A stretch of DNA of 64,000 nt from Wurfbainia villosa (taxonomy: Eukaryota > Streptophyta > Magnoliopsida > Zingiberales > Zingiberaceae), in the NCBI GenBank assembly GCA_025175895.1, contig CM045992.1:91926800-91990799 (forward strand), written 5' to 3'. Shown here in pieces: positions 23,234 to 34,977 of the stretch. Numbering within the stretch: position 1 is the first letter of the stretch; each line of letters starts with the position of its first letter. Under the pieces are notes generated by a model, which saw only the letters and a program-made list of their open reading frames with translations, was not told the DNA's origin and made no database searches. The position numbers were made by a program, and so were the translations under genes.

Positions 23234-24964
23234 CTAGCGTGAATCAATCACACTCTTAGGAACCCAAAACCGATTTGAGCTCCTAGGGTTAATTAGGTAT
23301 TCCTTAGGGATAACCTCCCTAGACACCTTCCTAATGACCCTCCTAGGCTTGTTAGCCTTGGTCATTTGGGTCTTACTTAGGTTGACTCTAGGCATAACTC
23401 CCCTTGCAACCTTCTTAGTGGCCACCCTAGGTTTCCTAGAAACCCTAGCCACTAGGCACACCCTTTGGTCAACTCTAGGGATAACCTCCCTATTGACCTT
23501 GGTCTTCCTAGACCTAGTTAGTGTTCCATAATCTAATGGAACACTATGGTAAGTCACCTTGGGTTTAGGTTTGTGACCCAAACCTTGCTTGCCCTTAGTT
23601 GACTTTTGACTCTTAGGTCCTAGGTGTTGACTTTTACTTTTGGACCTTTGACTTTGACCATTAGACCCTTTAAATTGATTTTGTATCTTACTTAGGGTCT
23701 TTTCAAGTTTTTCAAGCCTTGACCTCAAGACTTGATTTTCCTTTTCTAATTGCCCAATTTTAGAATTTTGATTTAAATCTTGGGCATGGGACTTTCTAGG
23801 CATATGCCTAGTCCATTTAGGGTTTAGACCTAGGTGCTCTTGCACCTTTCTAATTGTCTCCCTAGTTAAAAATTTTCTAGAGTTATTTGACCAAGGTTTG
23901 TCCTTAGATAAGTTGTTTTTAGGGACATTAGTCCCAAATTTCTCCCTATTATCTAAGTGAATATTTTTAGCTCCTAAACAAAATTCCTTACTTCTAGCAT
24001 TCTCTTTATGATAAATAGCAAGACTATTGAAATTATTCCTAGCATGCTTTTGACTATAAGAATTAGAAAGAGCATTACTAAAATATACCTTAGGGTTAGC
24101 CTTAGCTCCCCCTACATGTGATGCTCCTTCTTGCCCCTTCTTCCTCCCCCTAGGGCATTGACTCCGATAATGCCCCTTTGAGTTGCACTTGAAGCATATG
24201 ATATGCTCCTTGCTCTTGATATTTGGGGAATCGACATCCTTGATCTTTGGCGCCGGTGGAGCTTTTCTTACTCTCTTTGGGCATTTTCTCTTGTAATGCC
24301 CACTTTCCCTACACTCAAAGCAAATTATATGTTTTTTATTTAAAACCAAATTTCTTGAGTTACCTAGTTCGGTGGTGGAAGCTTGAACTTGCTCTTCTTC
24401 TTGACCAGAGGTAGAAGCTCCTTCTTGACTTTGCTCTTGCTCTGAAGTGGATGGTCTAACTTCCTCCCCCTCAATCCTAGAGGTGGATGTTTTTTCTACT
24501 TCTTCCACTTCTTCTACCGATTCGGAGGTTGACTCCCTATCAACTTCCAAATCCTCACTTGCTTGTGAGGATGAGCTCTCTTCCTCCTTTTCCTTTTCTT
24601 CTTGAGTTGAGGGAAGCTCTTCATGGAGCTTTGCCACTTGGCTCCAAAGCTCCTTAGCATCTATATAATTTCCTAACATACACAAGATATTGTTAGGTAT
24701 TAAATCAACTAAAACCTTTATTACCTTGGTGTTTTTCTCGAAGGCTTGGAGTTGATCCTCACTCCATCTCTTCTTCTTGAGGAATCCTCCCTTTGGTCCT
24801 ATTGGATAGCTAAATCCTTCCATTAATATGGACCACTCCTCAAGGTCCTTCATCATCAAAAAATCTTCAATCCTTCTCTTCCAAGAATTGAAGCCTTCTC
24901 GTCCATAGAATGAATAAGGGATCGGTGTGTTGATGTCCTAACCTAATTGATCTTGGACTTCCAT
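23234..24964 (-). pseudogene. Gag of copy B (nonsense at codon 9)
   Basis: Same gag as copy A, but the expected start at 24964 is followed after MEVQDQLG by TAG (24938-24940) where A has TGG (Trp). The remaining frame is open to 23234. Here the first zinc knuckle is complete (CFECRESGHYKRKC) as is the second (CFKCNSKGHYRSQC). Thus B keeps the RNA-binding residues that A lost but has an early stop. Initiation at the internal Met at 24859 would give a shortened Gag lacking the first 35 residues; whether that is used is unknown. Confidence 0.88.
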
Positions 24965-25017
24965 CTTTTACCCTCTAGCGTCTTGCTCCCGGTTGTTAAT
25001 CCGTTGAAGAGCAACCT

Positions 25018-25030
25018 GGCTCTGATACCA
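25018..25030 (-). promoter_or_regulatory. Copy B primer-binding site
   Basis: Element-sense TGGTATCAGAGCC, two bases from the LTR border at 25033. Confidence 0.9.
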
Positions 25031-25032
25031 CT

Positions 25033-26727
25033 TGTTGGAGATTTGAGGGCGCTAGAGGGGGGGGGGTGAATAGCGTTGTGACTGTACGAAGATTGAATTC
25101 AATCGTGATCGTGTCTACAATTTCGTTAGCGCAGCGGAATATAGAAATGATAACAGCAATAACGAAATATACAATCACGCTAACATGATGATATAACGTG
25201 GTTCGGAACCACACGGTTCCTACTCCACGGATCGAGCTCTAAAGAACTCTAGTGATGCACACGCAATCACTAATCAATAATAACTCCTTCTCGGAACAAT
25301 CCGGAGGTGGAGAAACCTCGTACAAGGATTACACTAAGTAATACACAAGATACAAGCAAATACAAGTAAGAAATACAATGCAAGTAAAGGAAAAATAACT
25401 TTACAAGAGCTTTGGATTGCTTGATCTTTGATTGCCTTGAACTAGCTTTGAAGGACTGGAAAGCACCAACTTCCCCCTTCAATTTCGCCCAAGAGAATCA
25501 CTGCTTCAATCCTCCCACGAACAGCTCCTTTTAACCTGCGTCGGCCGATTTCGCCTATCGATCATTGCCAAAAGTCACCCGATCGATGCCATGCGCTTGT
25601 CGTGAGACAACGGCTCAATCCACGTTGGACAAGTTCCAACGGGACTCTTGCGATCGCGCCAACATTGGCGCCGATCGTATGGCGCCGCGTAGTCGGTCGG
25701 TCGATCGGCTACTGAGCATTCTATGCTCGACCGTAATCGGGCAATGATCGCCGACCCTTGGCGATCATTGCCAGAGCAATTTCAGCTCTAAACTAGCAGT
25801 CGAACTCAAGTCGACTCACGGCAGTCGAACCGACCATAATGCCAGTCGACTGCCAACCTCAAGAATGAGGTTTTAACCCAAGTATGGTGCCCCCATACTT
25901 GCTAGACCACCCTTAGCCTAGACCTAAGCCTTCTAGCCACCTCCATCAGCCTCACGCCTCTCGGATCCCTCCAAGTCATCCATGACTTGTTCATCCATCG
26001 CGCTAGCCTCCAGGTGCTTCCCTCGGCTATGTCATGCTAATGGTGTCTACACCGCCAAGGCACATTGGACTTACGCCGCCAAGACTCCGCTTGGACTTTA
26101 CGCTGCCAAACATTGGGCTTATGCTGCCAAGACTCCCGCTTGGACTTTACACCGCCAATATCAAACCCTTGGACTTCTCAAATGCCATGACTCAAGCTTG
26201 GACTTTCCCTTGCCAACCCATGTTGGACTTTCCATGCCAAGACCCATGCTTGGACTTTCCATTTGCCAAGACTCCCGCTTGGACTTCTCATTTGCCAAGA
26301 CCCATGCTTGGACTTCTCATGCCAAGTACTCAAGACTTGGACTTTCCCAAATGCCAAGTGTCCCACTTGGACTTTTCATGCCAAGTGCTCAAGACTTGGA
26401 CTTTACCAAATGCCAAGTGTCCCACTTGGACTTTCCATGCCAAGTACCCATGACTTGGACTTTACCTTGCCAAGACCCATGCTTGGACTTTCCCATAATC
26501 ACATGGTCAACCCCAGTCAACCATCAAGGTCTTCCTCGAGTCAAACTCGAGTCTGATCAAATATGACCTGGGTCGATTGCTCCAACAATCTCCTCAACAT
26601 ATTAACCGACATTAATGTCAAACATCAATGCCAAACCACTTTGTCAAATCCCTTTGTCAAACATCAAATCATCACTCGAGTCAAACTCGAGTCTTGTCAA
26701 TCGTGACCTGGGCCGATTGCACCAACA
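25033..26727 (-). mobile_element. A/B right LTR (5' LTR of copy B)
   Basis: 1695 bp, matching the other two LTRs, with a longer G/C run (GAGGGGGGGGGTG). The palindrome island (25550-25853) is strongly altered relative to the middle LTR. It ends GCACCAACA followed by the duplication CAAGC (26728-26732), after which C's LTR resumes. Confidence 0.92.
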
Positions 26728-26732
26728 CAAGC

Positions 26733-27828
26733 TTGTAGTCTTGGCAGCGTAAAGTCCAAGTGAACCTTGGCAAAGGAAGACCAAGTATGATCTTGGCAAA
26801 GGAAGTCCAAGGGTTGGACTTGGCAGCGTAAGACCAAGCTTGTAGTCTTGGCAGCGTAAAGTCCAAAGTAAGGTCTTGGCAGCATAAGTCCAAGCTTGTA
26901 GTCTTGGTAGCATAAAGTCCAAGCATTTGGCAACCCAAGACATGACAAAACCGAAGGAAGCTCTTGGAAGCAAAGCGCAAAGGATGAACAAGTCACAGAC
27001 TCGGAGGGATCCTCGAGGCGCAAGGCTTAATGAGGAGCTAGAAGGTTGAGTCTAGGTCTAGGGTGTAAAATCAAGTGTAAATTACTCATACTTGATGAGT
27101 ATCAGTCGACTGATACGATGTATCAGTCGAGTGGTCAGGTGCTCAACTGAGTCGTGGTGAAGTGATGTTGAAATCGATCGACTTCAACGGTGGCGGTCGA
27201 GTCGGCCGCAAGCAAATGAGCCTGAGTGTAGTCGCACTCATCGCGCCTACGATCACTGATCCGATCACTCCATCAGTCGACTGATGGAGGGATCAGTCGA
27301 GTGATCACTTGGCCGTTGAAAATTGCGGCTACGAATCTCCGCAGATCTGGCCGATTGAAGCCCGTTGGTTTTCGGCGATAGTCGATCGATGGTCGATCGG
27401 TCGACCGACCAGCCAACGGAAAAACAACCCTCTTCTATAAAAAGGGGCCTTGGGAGCTTGGTGAAGCTAGTGCTCTCATTCCTAGCTATACCCTCGTGCT
27501 CACCAAGCTTTCCCAAGTGCTTTAGTGATTCTAAACCTCCTCTTCTCTAGATTTTAATCTTCCATCATTGTAAAGAAGAGGAGAGCATTGTAAACAAGGT
27601 TTCTCCACCTTGGTTCATCCAAAGGAGGATATAGTGAAGCTTGGCTAGGACTAATCCACCTTACGGATTACCGTGGAGTAGGAGCGTCATCTCCGAACCA
27701 CGTACATCGGGTGTTAGCTTTGGTTCTTGTTCTTATTTGTGTTTATATTTGTATTGCTTCCGCTAACATTTTTGTAGAAACGAAGAAAGGCTAATAACCC
27801 CCCTCTAGCCATTACAAAGATTCTAACA
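26733..27828 (+). mobile_element. Element C 5' LTR, right fragment
   Basis: Resumes TTGTAGTCTTGGCAGCG exactly where C's 3' LTR continues after CCAAGC near 33830. It contains the minisatellite, the palindrome island (27100-27410), a TATA box TATAAAAAG at 27436-27444, the U5 motif ACCCCCCTCTAGCC and the end TTCTAACA at 27828. Confidence 0.92.
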
Positions 27829-27830
27829 AG

Positions 27831-27842
27831 TGGTATCAGAGC
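27831..27842 (+). promoter_or_regulatory. Element C primer-binding site
   Basis: TGGTATCAGAGC two bases after the LTR end. Confidence 0.92.
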
Positions 27843-27882
27843 CCGGATAGCTTGGAAGATTTCACCATCAACCAAGGCATCA

Positions 27883-29502
27883 ATGGCTCTTCAAGAGGGA
27901 TATAGCACCGCCAAGCCACCGCTCTTCGATGGGAGTCATTTTGCGTATTGGAAAGGCAGGATGAAATATTATCTTATGAGTAATATTGAAATTTGGCATA
28001 GTATTGTAGATGGCTTCGAGGAACCGGTGGATGAACATGGAAACCCTATTCCGAGCATGGATTGGACGAGGGAAATGAACTGGAAGTTCGAATTAAATGC
28101 CAAGGCAGTACTCACCATCCAATGCAGCATTACAATGGAGCAACTCAACAAGGTGGGGCCTTTCGAATCCGCCAAGGAGTTATGGGAAAAGCTCATTGAG
28201 CTAAATGAAGGATCCAAGAAGTCAAAGAGGGCCAAGAAGGACTTACTAATTGGACAACTTCAAGCCTTCCAAATGAAGATGCATGAAACCGTAAGACAAA
28301 TGCATGGAATGTTCAAGGAGATTGTGAATGGACTCCACATCATAGGTGAGCGAGTTGACAACCGGAATTTGGTAAGATACATACTTCAAGCATTTCCTAG
28401 AAATTCTCTATGGACTTCTATAGTTGATGCTATTAAAGTAACTAGGGATCTTTCTCAAATTAAAATTGATGAATTATTTTGTGAGTTTGAATTGCATGAG
28501 CAAACTAACATGTCTTCTAAGGAAAAGGGTTTAACCCTATTTGTTGAGAAGAAGGAAAAGAAGAAGAAAGAAAGAAAAGAAGTGTCATCATTATCCGAGT
28601 CGGAGAGTGATTCAAGTAGTGATGGAGACTCTTCTAGTGAGATGGCCAACTTTGTCAAGAAACTCTATAGAAAATCAAAGGAGTTCAAGAATAGAGAAGC
28701 AAGGAAGGGGTCTCATTCTTCAAGAGGTAAAATTAGTGGTAATTCAAATTTTAATAATAATGTGATTTGCCATGCTTGCAATAAGAAGGGGCACATAAAG
28801 CCAAATTGCCCGGAGCTAAAGAAGAAGGAGGAAAAAGAAAAGAAAAAGAAGGACAAGAAGGAGAAGAAGAAGAAGAAGGCCTTGGTGGCTCAAACCACAT
28901 GGGACACACCAAGTGTTGAAGATTCCTCCGATGATGATGAGCTTTGCCACATCACATGCCATGTAGCACTCATGGCCCAAGAAGATGACTCTGGTACATC
29001 AAGCCAAGGAGAAAAGTCTTCAAGTGATGAATCGTCATCTAGTGACGATGAGGTAATGAATTCTCCTAGAGTTAAGCTTCTTTATAAATCAATTGCTTAT
29101 CTTAAAGAAGCTCTAGATAAGTCTAAATCTAAGGTTAAGAGCATGAAGGTAGAACTAAAGGCCATTAAAAATGAAAAACCTTCACATGTTCATTCTTGCA
29201 TGCTTAAGGAAGAAAATGACAAACTTAAGGATGAGGTTAGTGAATTAAGAGCATGTTTAGAGAAATTTTCAAATGGCTCAAAATATCTTGATATGATCCT
29301 TAGTCAACAAAGAGCCGTTTACAACAAGGCCGGTTTAGGATATAAGTCAAAGGAAAAAGAAGTTGCTTATATTTCATTGATTAATAGGAAAGCAACCATT
29401 AAGGGTAAGGTCAAGAAAGCATGGGTACCTAAGAAGTTTTTACTTAATGTTACCGGTCCAAATGTTTGGGTACCAAAAGCTTGTGTTTTTCATGTAATTT
29501 AG
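27883..29502 (+). CDS. Gag of element C (539 aa)
   Basis: Opens with MALQEGYSTAKPPLFDGSHF and AYWKGRMKYYL, the SIRE-like copia Gag N-terminus, 40 bp after the PBS. UBN2-type domain to about residue 215 (CSITMEQLNKVG, AKELWEKL, RMVD-like VDNRNLVRYILQAFP). Ser/Asp-rich hinge, then the zinc knuckle CHACNKKGHIKPNC (about residues 298-311) and a Lys-rich run. The C-terminal half has an acidic segment, a coiled coil (LKEENDKLKDEVSELRACLEKF), QRAVYNKAGLGYKSK and WVPKACVFHVI. The TAG at 29500-29502 ends it in the same frame as the downstream protease. No internal stops; likely able to make Gag. Confidence 0.93.
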   Translation: MALQEGYSTAKPPLFDGSHFAYWKGRMKYYLMSNIEIWHSIVDGFEEPVDEHGNPIPSMDWTREMNWKFELNAKAVLTIQCSITMEQLNKVGPFESAKELWEKLIELNEGSKKSKRAKKDLLIGQLQAFQMKMHETVRQMHGMFKEIVNGLHIIGERVDNRNLVRYILQAFPRNSLWTSIVDAIKVTRDLSQIKIDELFCEFELHEQTNMSSKEKGLTLFVEKKEKKKKERKEVSSLSESESDSSSDGDSSSEMANFVKKLYRKSKEFKNREARKGSHSSRGKISGNSNFNNNVICHACNKKGHIKPNCPELKKKEEKEKKKKDKKEKKKKKALVAQTTWDTPSVEDSSDDDELCHITCHVALMAQEDDSGTSSQGEKSSSDESSSSDDEVMNSPRVKLLYKSIAYLKEALDKSKSKVKSMKVELKAIKNEKPSHVHSCMLKEENDKLKDEVSELRACLEKFSNGSKYLDMILSQQRAVYNKAGLGYKSKEKEVAYISLINRKATIKGKVKKAWVPKKFLLNVTGPNVWVPKACVFHVI

Positions 29503-30780
29503 GTAGGAGAGCAAGGTATGTGGATTGTGGATAGTGGTTGCTAAACACATATGACCGGGGATGTGAGCAAATTCTCCACAATTAAGTATGTGAAGAAGGG
29601 AGCGGTATCTTTTGGAAATAGTGGAAAACTCAAGATATTAGGTAGAGGTACAATTGAGGTATCCCCCAAAATTGTCATTCACAAAGTTTTACTAGTTGAA
29701 AATATGAAATTTAATTTATTAAGTGTTAGTCAACTTTGTGATGCAAGCTACCATGTTTCTTTTGAATCCTCTAAATGCATGATTAGACACAAGGAATTAA
29801 ATGATTGTATGTTAGTTGGATATAGGAAATCAAACATTTATTATGTTGATCTTTCATATGCCTCTAACATTTCTACTAAGTGTCTTGTTGCAAAAGAAGA
29901 AGAAAGTTGGCTATGGCATAGGAGATTGGGGCACATCAACATGAAAAACATAGCCAAGGTAGCCAAGTTGGAGTTGGTCAAAGGGCTACCAAAGATCAAA
30001 TATGTCAAGAACAAAATGTGTGATGCATGCCAAGAAGGAAAACAAACAAAGGCATCACACAAAGGTAAAACCCTAACTAATACCTCTTTACCATTAGAAT
30101 TATTGCATCTTGACTTATTTGATTGCCATAGCACTCCCTCTTTAAATGGTAACAAATATTGTTTAGTTATAGTAGATGATTTTTCTAGGTATACTTGGGT
30201 CTACTTTATGAAACATAAGGATGATACCTTAGAAATAATCATAGGATTTAGTAAAAGGGTTGAAAATGAAAAGAGTCTCAAAATCAACCGGATCTGTAGT
30301 GATCATGGTGGTGAATTTGAGAATTCTAAATTTTCACAATTTTGTTTAGAGCAAGGGTACAAGCATGAGTTCTCTTGTCCTAGAACACCCCAACAAAATG
30401 GGGTGGTGGAAAGGAGAAATCGTGCCCTACAAGAGGCGGCTAGGACTATGCTTAATGCATATTCTCTACCTAGCTACTTGTGGGCGGAAGCGGTTAATAC
30501 CGCTTGCTATATCCAAAATAGGGTTCAAATCCATAGGTTTTTAGGAAAGACACCATTTGAATTATGGAATGGGACTATTCCCACAATTCATTATTTCAAA
30601 GTCTTTGGATGTAAAGTTTATATTCTAAACACCAAAGAAAACTTAGGAAAATTTAAATCCAAAGCGGATGAGGGAATCCTAGTTGGATACTCATCCACAA
30701 GTAGAGGATATAGAGTCTACAATAAGAGAACCCAAGGGATTGAGGAGTCCTCCAATGTTCAATTTGATAAAAACCACTAG
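29503..30780 (+). pseudogene. Element C protease and integrase
   Basis: In the gag frame past the TAG, MWIVDSGC (protease DSG motif) is cut by TAA at 29542, where a residue such as Ser would be expected before THMTGD. An open frame runs 29551-30780. It carries LLSVSQLCD, the HHCC zinc site (HRRLGHINMKN, CDACQEGK), and an integrase core with all three acidic motifs: LDLFD, CSDHGGEF and NGVVERRNRAL, then VFGCKVYILNTKENLGKF. A frameshift close to 30765 ends it with a TAG at 30778. Integrase inserts the DNA copy into the chromosome; the catalytic residues look intact, but the frame is not continuous. Confidence 0.9.
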
Positions 30781-32602
30781 TACCTACCCTAGAAAGTCCT
30801 CCATTGATAAGGATATTAATGACAATAATCAAGACATTACCCAAAAACTTCAAAATTTGACCATAAGGGGTAATGATCAAGGGGGAGGAAGAGGAGATTC
30901 CGATGATGAAAGAAGGGTGGAAGATAACAATGATCAATTTGAAACCCCTTCTAGAACCCTAAGAATTCATCAAGATCATCCACTTGACCAAGTAGTAGGA
31001 GATCTATCTCAAGGAGTAAGAACTAGGTAATTTCATAGGGCTCCTACTAGTCAAGTTGCTCTTATTTCACAAATTGAGCCTAAATCAATCAATGATGCAT
31101 TACATGATCCGGATTGGATTTTGGCAATGCAAGATGAATTCGCTCAATTTGAGAGGAGTCAAGTATGGGAGTTAGTACCTAGACCCAATGATAGCACCAT
31201 AATTACTACAAGATGGGTCTTTAGGAATAAGCTAGATGGCCAAGGAAATATCACTAGAAATAAGGCTAGGTTGGTTGCTAGGGGATTCAATCAAGTTGAA
31301 GGGCTTGACTATGATGAGACTTATGCCCCGGTTGCTAGATTAGAATCTATTAGAATTCTCTTAGGATATGCTTCCTATATGGGATTTAAACTTTACCAAA
31401 TGGATGTTAAATCGGCATTCTTAAATGGTTATATTAAGGAGGAAGTATATGTAGAGCAACCACCCGGGTTTGAGAACATAGATTATCCAAACCACGTATA
31501 TAAGCTTAGGAAAGCATTATATGGGTTAAAACAAGCTCCCCGGGCATGGTATGAAAGATTGTCATCTTTCTTAATTTCTAAGGATTTTAGGAGAGGCCAA
31601 GTAGATCAAACCTTGTTTATAAAGTCAACATTAAAGGACATTTTTATAGCCCAAATATATGTTGATGACATTATTTTTGGGTAAACAAATGATGATCTTC
31701 TTCAAGACTTTATAAAAAACATGGAGAATGAATTTGAAATGAGTTTAGTTGGAGAGCTTAACTTTTTCCTAGGGTTACAAGTCAAACAAACCAATGAAGG
31801 TATTCATATTTATCAAACCAAATATGCAAATGAAATGATCAAGAAATTTGGTTTGGAAAATGCCAAAATTGTAACCACTCCTATGGCCAGTAGCACTAGA
31901 ATAGATAGTGGTCATGATGGTAAATCAATTGATCTTAAACTCTATAGGAGTATGATTGGTAGCCTACTATATCTAACTGCTAGTAGACCCGATATCTTAT
32001 TTGCAGTAGGTATATGTGCAAGATACCAATCTTGTGCCAAAGAATCACATTTAGTAGCCGTTAAGAGAATTTTAAGATATATTAAAGGCACCCTAAATGT
32101 AGGACTTTGGTATCCTAGGACTAGGTCCTTTGAGTTGCTTGGTTATACCGATTCCGATTATGCCGATTGTAAATTGGATAGGGAGAGTACTAGTGGTGGA
32201 TGCTAATTTCTTGGGTCCTCCCTAGTTAGTTGGAATAGTAGGAAGCAACATTGTGTTGCTTTATCAACCACCGAAGTCAAATATGTGGCTATGGGTGGTT
32301 GTGTAGCTCAATTACTTTGGATGAGACATACTCTTATGGACTATGAGCTACACTACTCTAACATTAAAGTTTATTGTGATAATGTGAGTACCATCAACTT
32401 GACCAAAAATCCGGTACATCACTCTAGGACCAAGCACATTGAAGCGAAACATCACTTCATAAGAGATCATGTGGCAAGAGGGGACATTGAACTTAATTAT
32501 GTAGAATCTAAGTCCAACCTTGCTGATATCTTCACCAAAGCTCTTTCCGAAACCGAATTTTCATCATTAAGGAGAGAGCTTGGTATGTGCTTTGTAGAGT
32601 AA
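30781..32602 (+). pseudogene. Element C reverse transcriptase and RNase H
   Basis: Frame 2 carries the linker and then RT. After a stop at 31028, RT reads DPDWILAMQDEFAQFERSQVW, ARLVARGFNQ, QMDVKSAFLNG, EQPPGFEN, YGLKQAPRAWYERL and the catalytic YVDD (about 31660). TAA at 31682 follows IIFG. The frame continues unshifted to RNase H (GYTDSDYADCKLDRES), with TAA at 32204 inside STSGGC, then 32205-32602 with TKNPVHHSRTKHIE and LADIFTKAL. In STTEVKYVAM the usual AEY is VKY. So three stops and one altered motif in one otherwise clean frame: recent decay. Confidence 0.9.
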
Positions 32603-33617
32603 AATTCTAGGTTTGCATGATCCCATATTCATATGTTAGTCTTATACCTTGATGCATCTCACAAAAAGCCTTAAGAAACCTTGATTTTTGTATTGAGACA
32701 CTTAGGAACGTGTGAGATGATAGGGAAGGTGTACTTGGCTCATCATGCTTGTTATGATGTATTACTATGAGCCAATGACACACCTAGAGACATGAATACC
32801 TTATGGACCAATCATTGGGAAAGCTTGTATTCAAGTAATGAATACATAGCTCTAAGAACATGATTGGAAATTCCAAATCATATATATTTTAAACTATGTT
32901 CATCATATTTTGAAAAACAGTTTTCAAGTGGAACACAAAAGTGATACAAAGTTTGCAAAATCTTTAGAACTTTTGTTAGGTTCTAAGTTTGTATCAATCT
33001 TGAAATCTGGAAAACATATATTTTTCAAACTATTTTTCCTTAATAAAGTATGATTCCAGAAATATGTACGCAAAATTTCATGATTTTTCGAGATTTCTGG
33101 AATTTCTAGATTCAATAAAAGGTTGAAATTGGATTCAGTGCGAGCAGCTGATCGTTCGTAAACCAGTCGATCGACATAATCGTATTTTCTGATAATTAGC
33201 TCCATTTTCTGATATTTAGTGTATCCTTGATGTACTAAAACTATAGCATGATAATATTGAGTATAAACAAAGTTTTAGGACTGTTTAATGCAATGTTTTA
33301 GGGGGAGTTTCATAAATTATATCTTTTTCATCCTCAAACTTCCATTGTTGGTGCAAAGTTAGGACTTAATTTTTGAATTTTTGTTATGCTTTGCTTCAAA
33401 TATTATTTACACATCATGAGGCATATCTTGGATTAAGGGGGAGCTTAATATCAATCTTATACCTTAATCCAAGATACAACAAGTTTAATTCTTTCATTTA
33501 TGAATCCTTCTCTTTTTGATGTATGTCAAAGGAGGAGAAGGAATGTTAAAGTTAGAATTGAAAATATGATTATGTGTGTATCTTTAAAAGACCTAACTTA
33601 AATAATTGTCAAACATC
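32603..33617 (+). other. Element C 3' non-coding region
   Basis: About 1 kb between the RNase H stop and the polypurine tract. No supported env-like or other ORF. It shares ordered blocks with the non-coding regions of A, B and F: the CATCTCACA hairpin, then ATCATTGGGAAAGCTTGT, then TGATACAAAG. A purine-rich TTAAGGGGGAGCTTAAT lies near 33434. Confidence 0.8.
32655..32719. repeat. CATCTCACA...TGTGAGATG hairpin, element C
   Basis: Perfect 9-bp arms at 32655-32663 and 32711-32719, starting 53 bp after the pol stop. Confidence 0.8.
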
Positions 33618-33631
33618 AAAACGGGGGAGAT
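33618..33631 (+). promoter_or_regulatory. Element C polypurine tract
   Basis: AAAACGGGGGAGAT directly before the 3' LTR (TGTTGG at 33632). It primes plus-strand DNA synthesis. Confidence 0.88.
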
Positions 33632-34977
33632 TGTTGGTGCAACAATGCTCCAAGCATTTATATATTTTGATGTTTGGATAATCATCTAAGTTAGGCAATG
33701 CTTTGTGATCTAATTGCGAATATGTTTAAGTGACAGGAAAATCCAAGGATGAAGACTTGGTAAAAGAGAAGTCCAAGTATGATCTTGGCAAGGAAAGTCC
33801 AAGGGACGGACTTGGCAGCATAAGACCAAGCTTGTAGTCTTGGCAGCGTAAAGTCCAAGTGAACCTTGGCAAAGGAAGACCAAGTATAATCTTGGCAAAG
33901 GAAGTCAAAGGGATGGACTTGGCAGCGTAAGACCAAGCTTGTAGTCTTGGCAGCATAAAGTCCAAGTGAACCTTGGCAAAGGAAGTCCAAAGTAAGGTCT
34001 TGGCAGCATAAGTCCAAGCTTGTAGTCTTGGCGGCATAAAGTCCAAGCATTTGGCAACCCAAGACATGACAAAACCGAAGGAAGCTCTTGGAAGCAAAGC
34101 GCAAAGGATGAACAAGTCGCGGACTCGGAGGGATCCTCGAGGCGCAAGGCTTAATGAGGAGCTAGAAGGTTGAGTCTAGGTCTAGGGTGTAAAATCAAGT
34201 GTGAATTACTCATACTTGATGAGTATCATTCGACTGATACGATGTATCACCGACCGGGTCAGTGTTTCGACCGAGTCGTGGTGAAACCACGACTATCATC
34301 GATCGCTGATAGTGGCAATGATCGATGTTGCAATCACCGATCGCCAACAGGGAATACGACTAATCAGCGCAAAAATGAGCACAGAGTGTAGTCGCACTCG
34401 ACTGATCACTCCATCAGTCGACTAATGGAGGGATCAGTCGACTGATCACTTGGCCGTTAGAAATTGCGGCTACGAATCTCCGCGGATCTGCTGATTCAGA
34501 AGTCGTTGGCTTCGGTGGCAGTCGACTGATGGTCAGCATCAGTCGACTGATCGAAGCCCAATGGGAAAAACAACCCCTCTTCTATAAGAAGGGGCCTTGG
34601 GGAGCTTGGTGAAGCTAGTGCTCTCATTCCTAGCTATACCCTCGTGCTCACCACGCTTTCCCAAGTGCTTTAGTGATTCTAAACCTCCTCTTCTCTAGAT
34701 TTTAATCTTCCATCATTGTAAAGAAGAGGAGAGCATTGTAAACAAGGTTTCTCCACCTTGGTTCATCCAAAGGAGGATATAGTGAAGCTTGGCTAGGACT
34801 AATCCACCTTACGGATTACCGTGGAGTAGGAGCGTCATCTCCGAACCACGTACATCGGGTGTTAGCTTTGGTTCTTGTTCTTATTTGTGTTTATATTTGT
34901 ATTGCTTCCGCTAACGTTTTTGTAGAAACGAAGAAAGGCTAATCACCCCCCCTCTAGCCATTACAAAGATTCTAACA
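33632..34977 (+). mobile_element. Element C 3' LTR (uninterrupted)
   Basis: 1346 bp, TGTTGGTGCAACAATG to TTCTAACA. It shows the undivided A/B target (AAGACCAAGCTTGTAG near 33830). The palindrome island (34228-34560) differs more from the 5' LTR than the flanking sequence does. The TATA box here reads TATAAGAAG (about 34583), a one-base change from the 5' LTR. Confidence 0.92.

Larger units (their letters stand above)
5225..26727 (-). mobile_element. A/B: tandem gag-only complex sharing a middle LTR
   Basis: Three near-identical LTRs (5225-6923, 19646-21338, 25033-26727) bracket two internal regions, each with a minus-strand gag and no pol. Only the outermost ends carry the duplication CAAGC (5220-5224, 26728-26732), so the whole array behaves as one insertion. 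Each internal region has its own PBS and polypurine tract, and the middle LTR serves as 5' LTR of A and 3' LTR of B. The gag-plus-non-coding layout fits TR-GAG non-autonomous elements (established class); pol would have to come from another element. Confidence 0.92.
5027..34977 (+). mobile_element. C: nearly complete SIRE-like copia element, host of the A/B complex
   Basis: Plus-strand element: 5' LTR (5027-5224 plus 26733-27828), PBS at 27831, gag 27883-29502, pol 29503-32602, non-coding 3' region with hairpin, polypurine tract 33618-33631, and 3' LTR 33632-34977. The 5' LTR is split by the A/B tandem at duplication CAAGC (5220-5224 and 26728-26732). The 3' LTR carries the uninterrupted equivalent of that site near 33830. 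The left end lacks the first bases of the LTR and the flanks show no 5-bp duplication (see findings). Gag is intact and pol has only a few lesions, making C the best-preserved autonomous-type element here. Assignment to SIRE/Maximus rests on the gag and YVDD-region style and is inference. Confidence 0.9.

Noticed and set aside
32603..33617. Possible env-like ORF after pol in SIRE-like C
   Set aside because: Only a short minus-strand ORF (32924-33205) is present; no long frame, signal or membrane segments.
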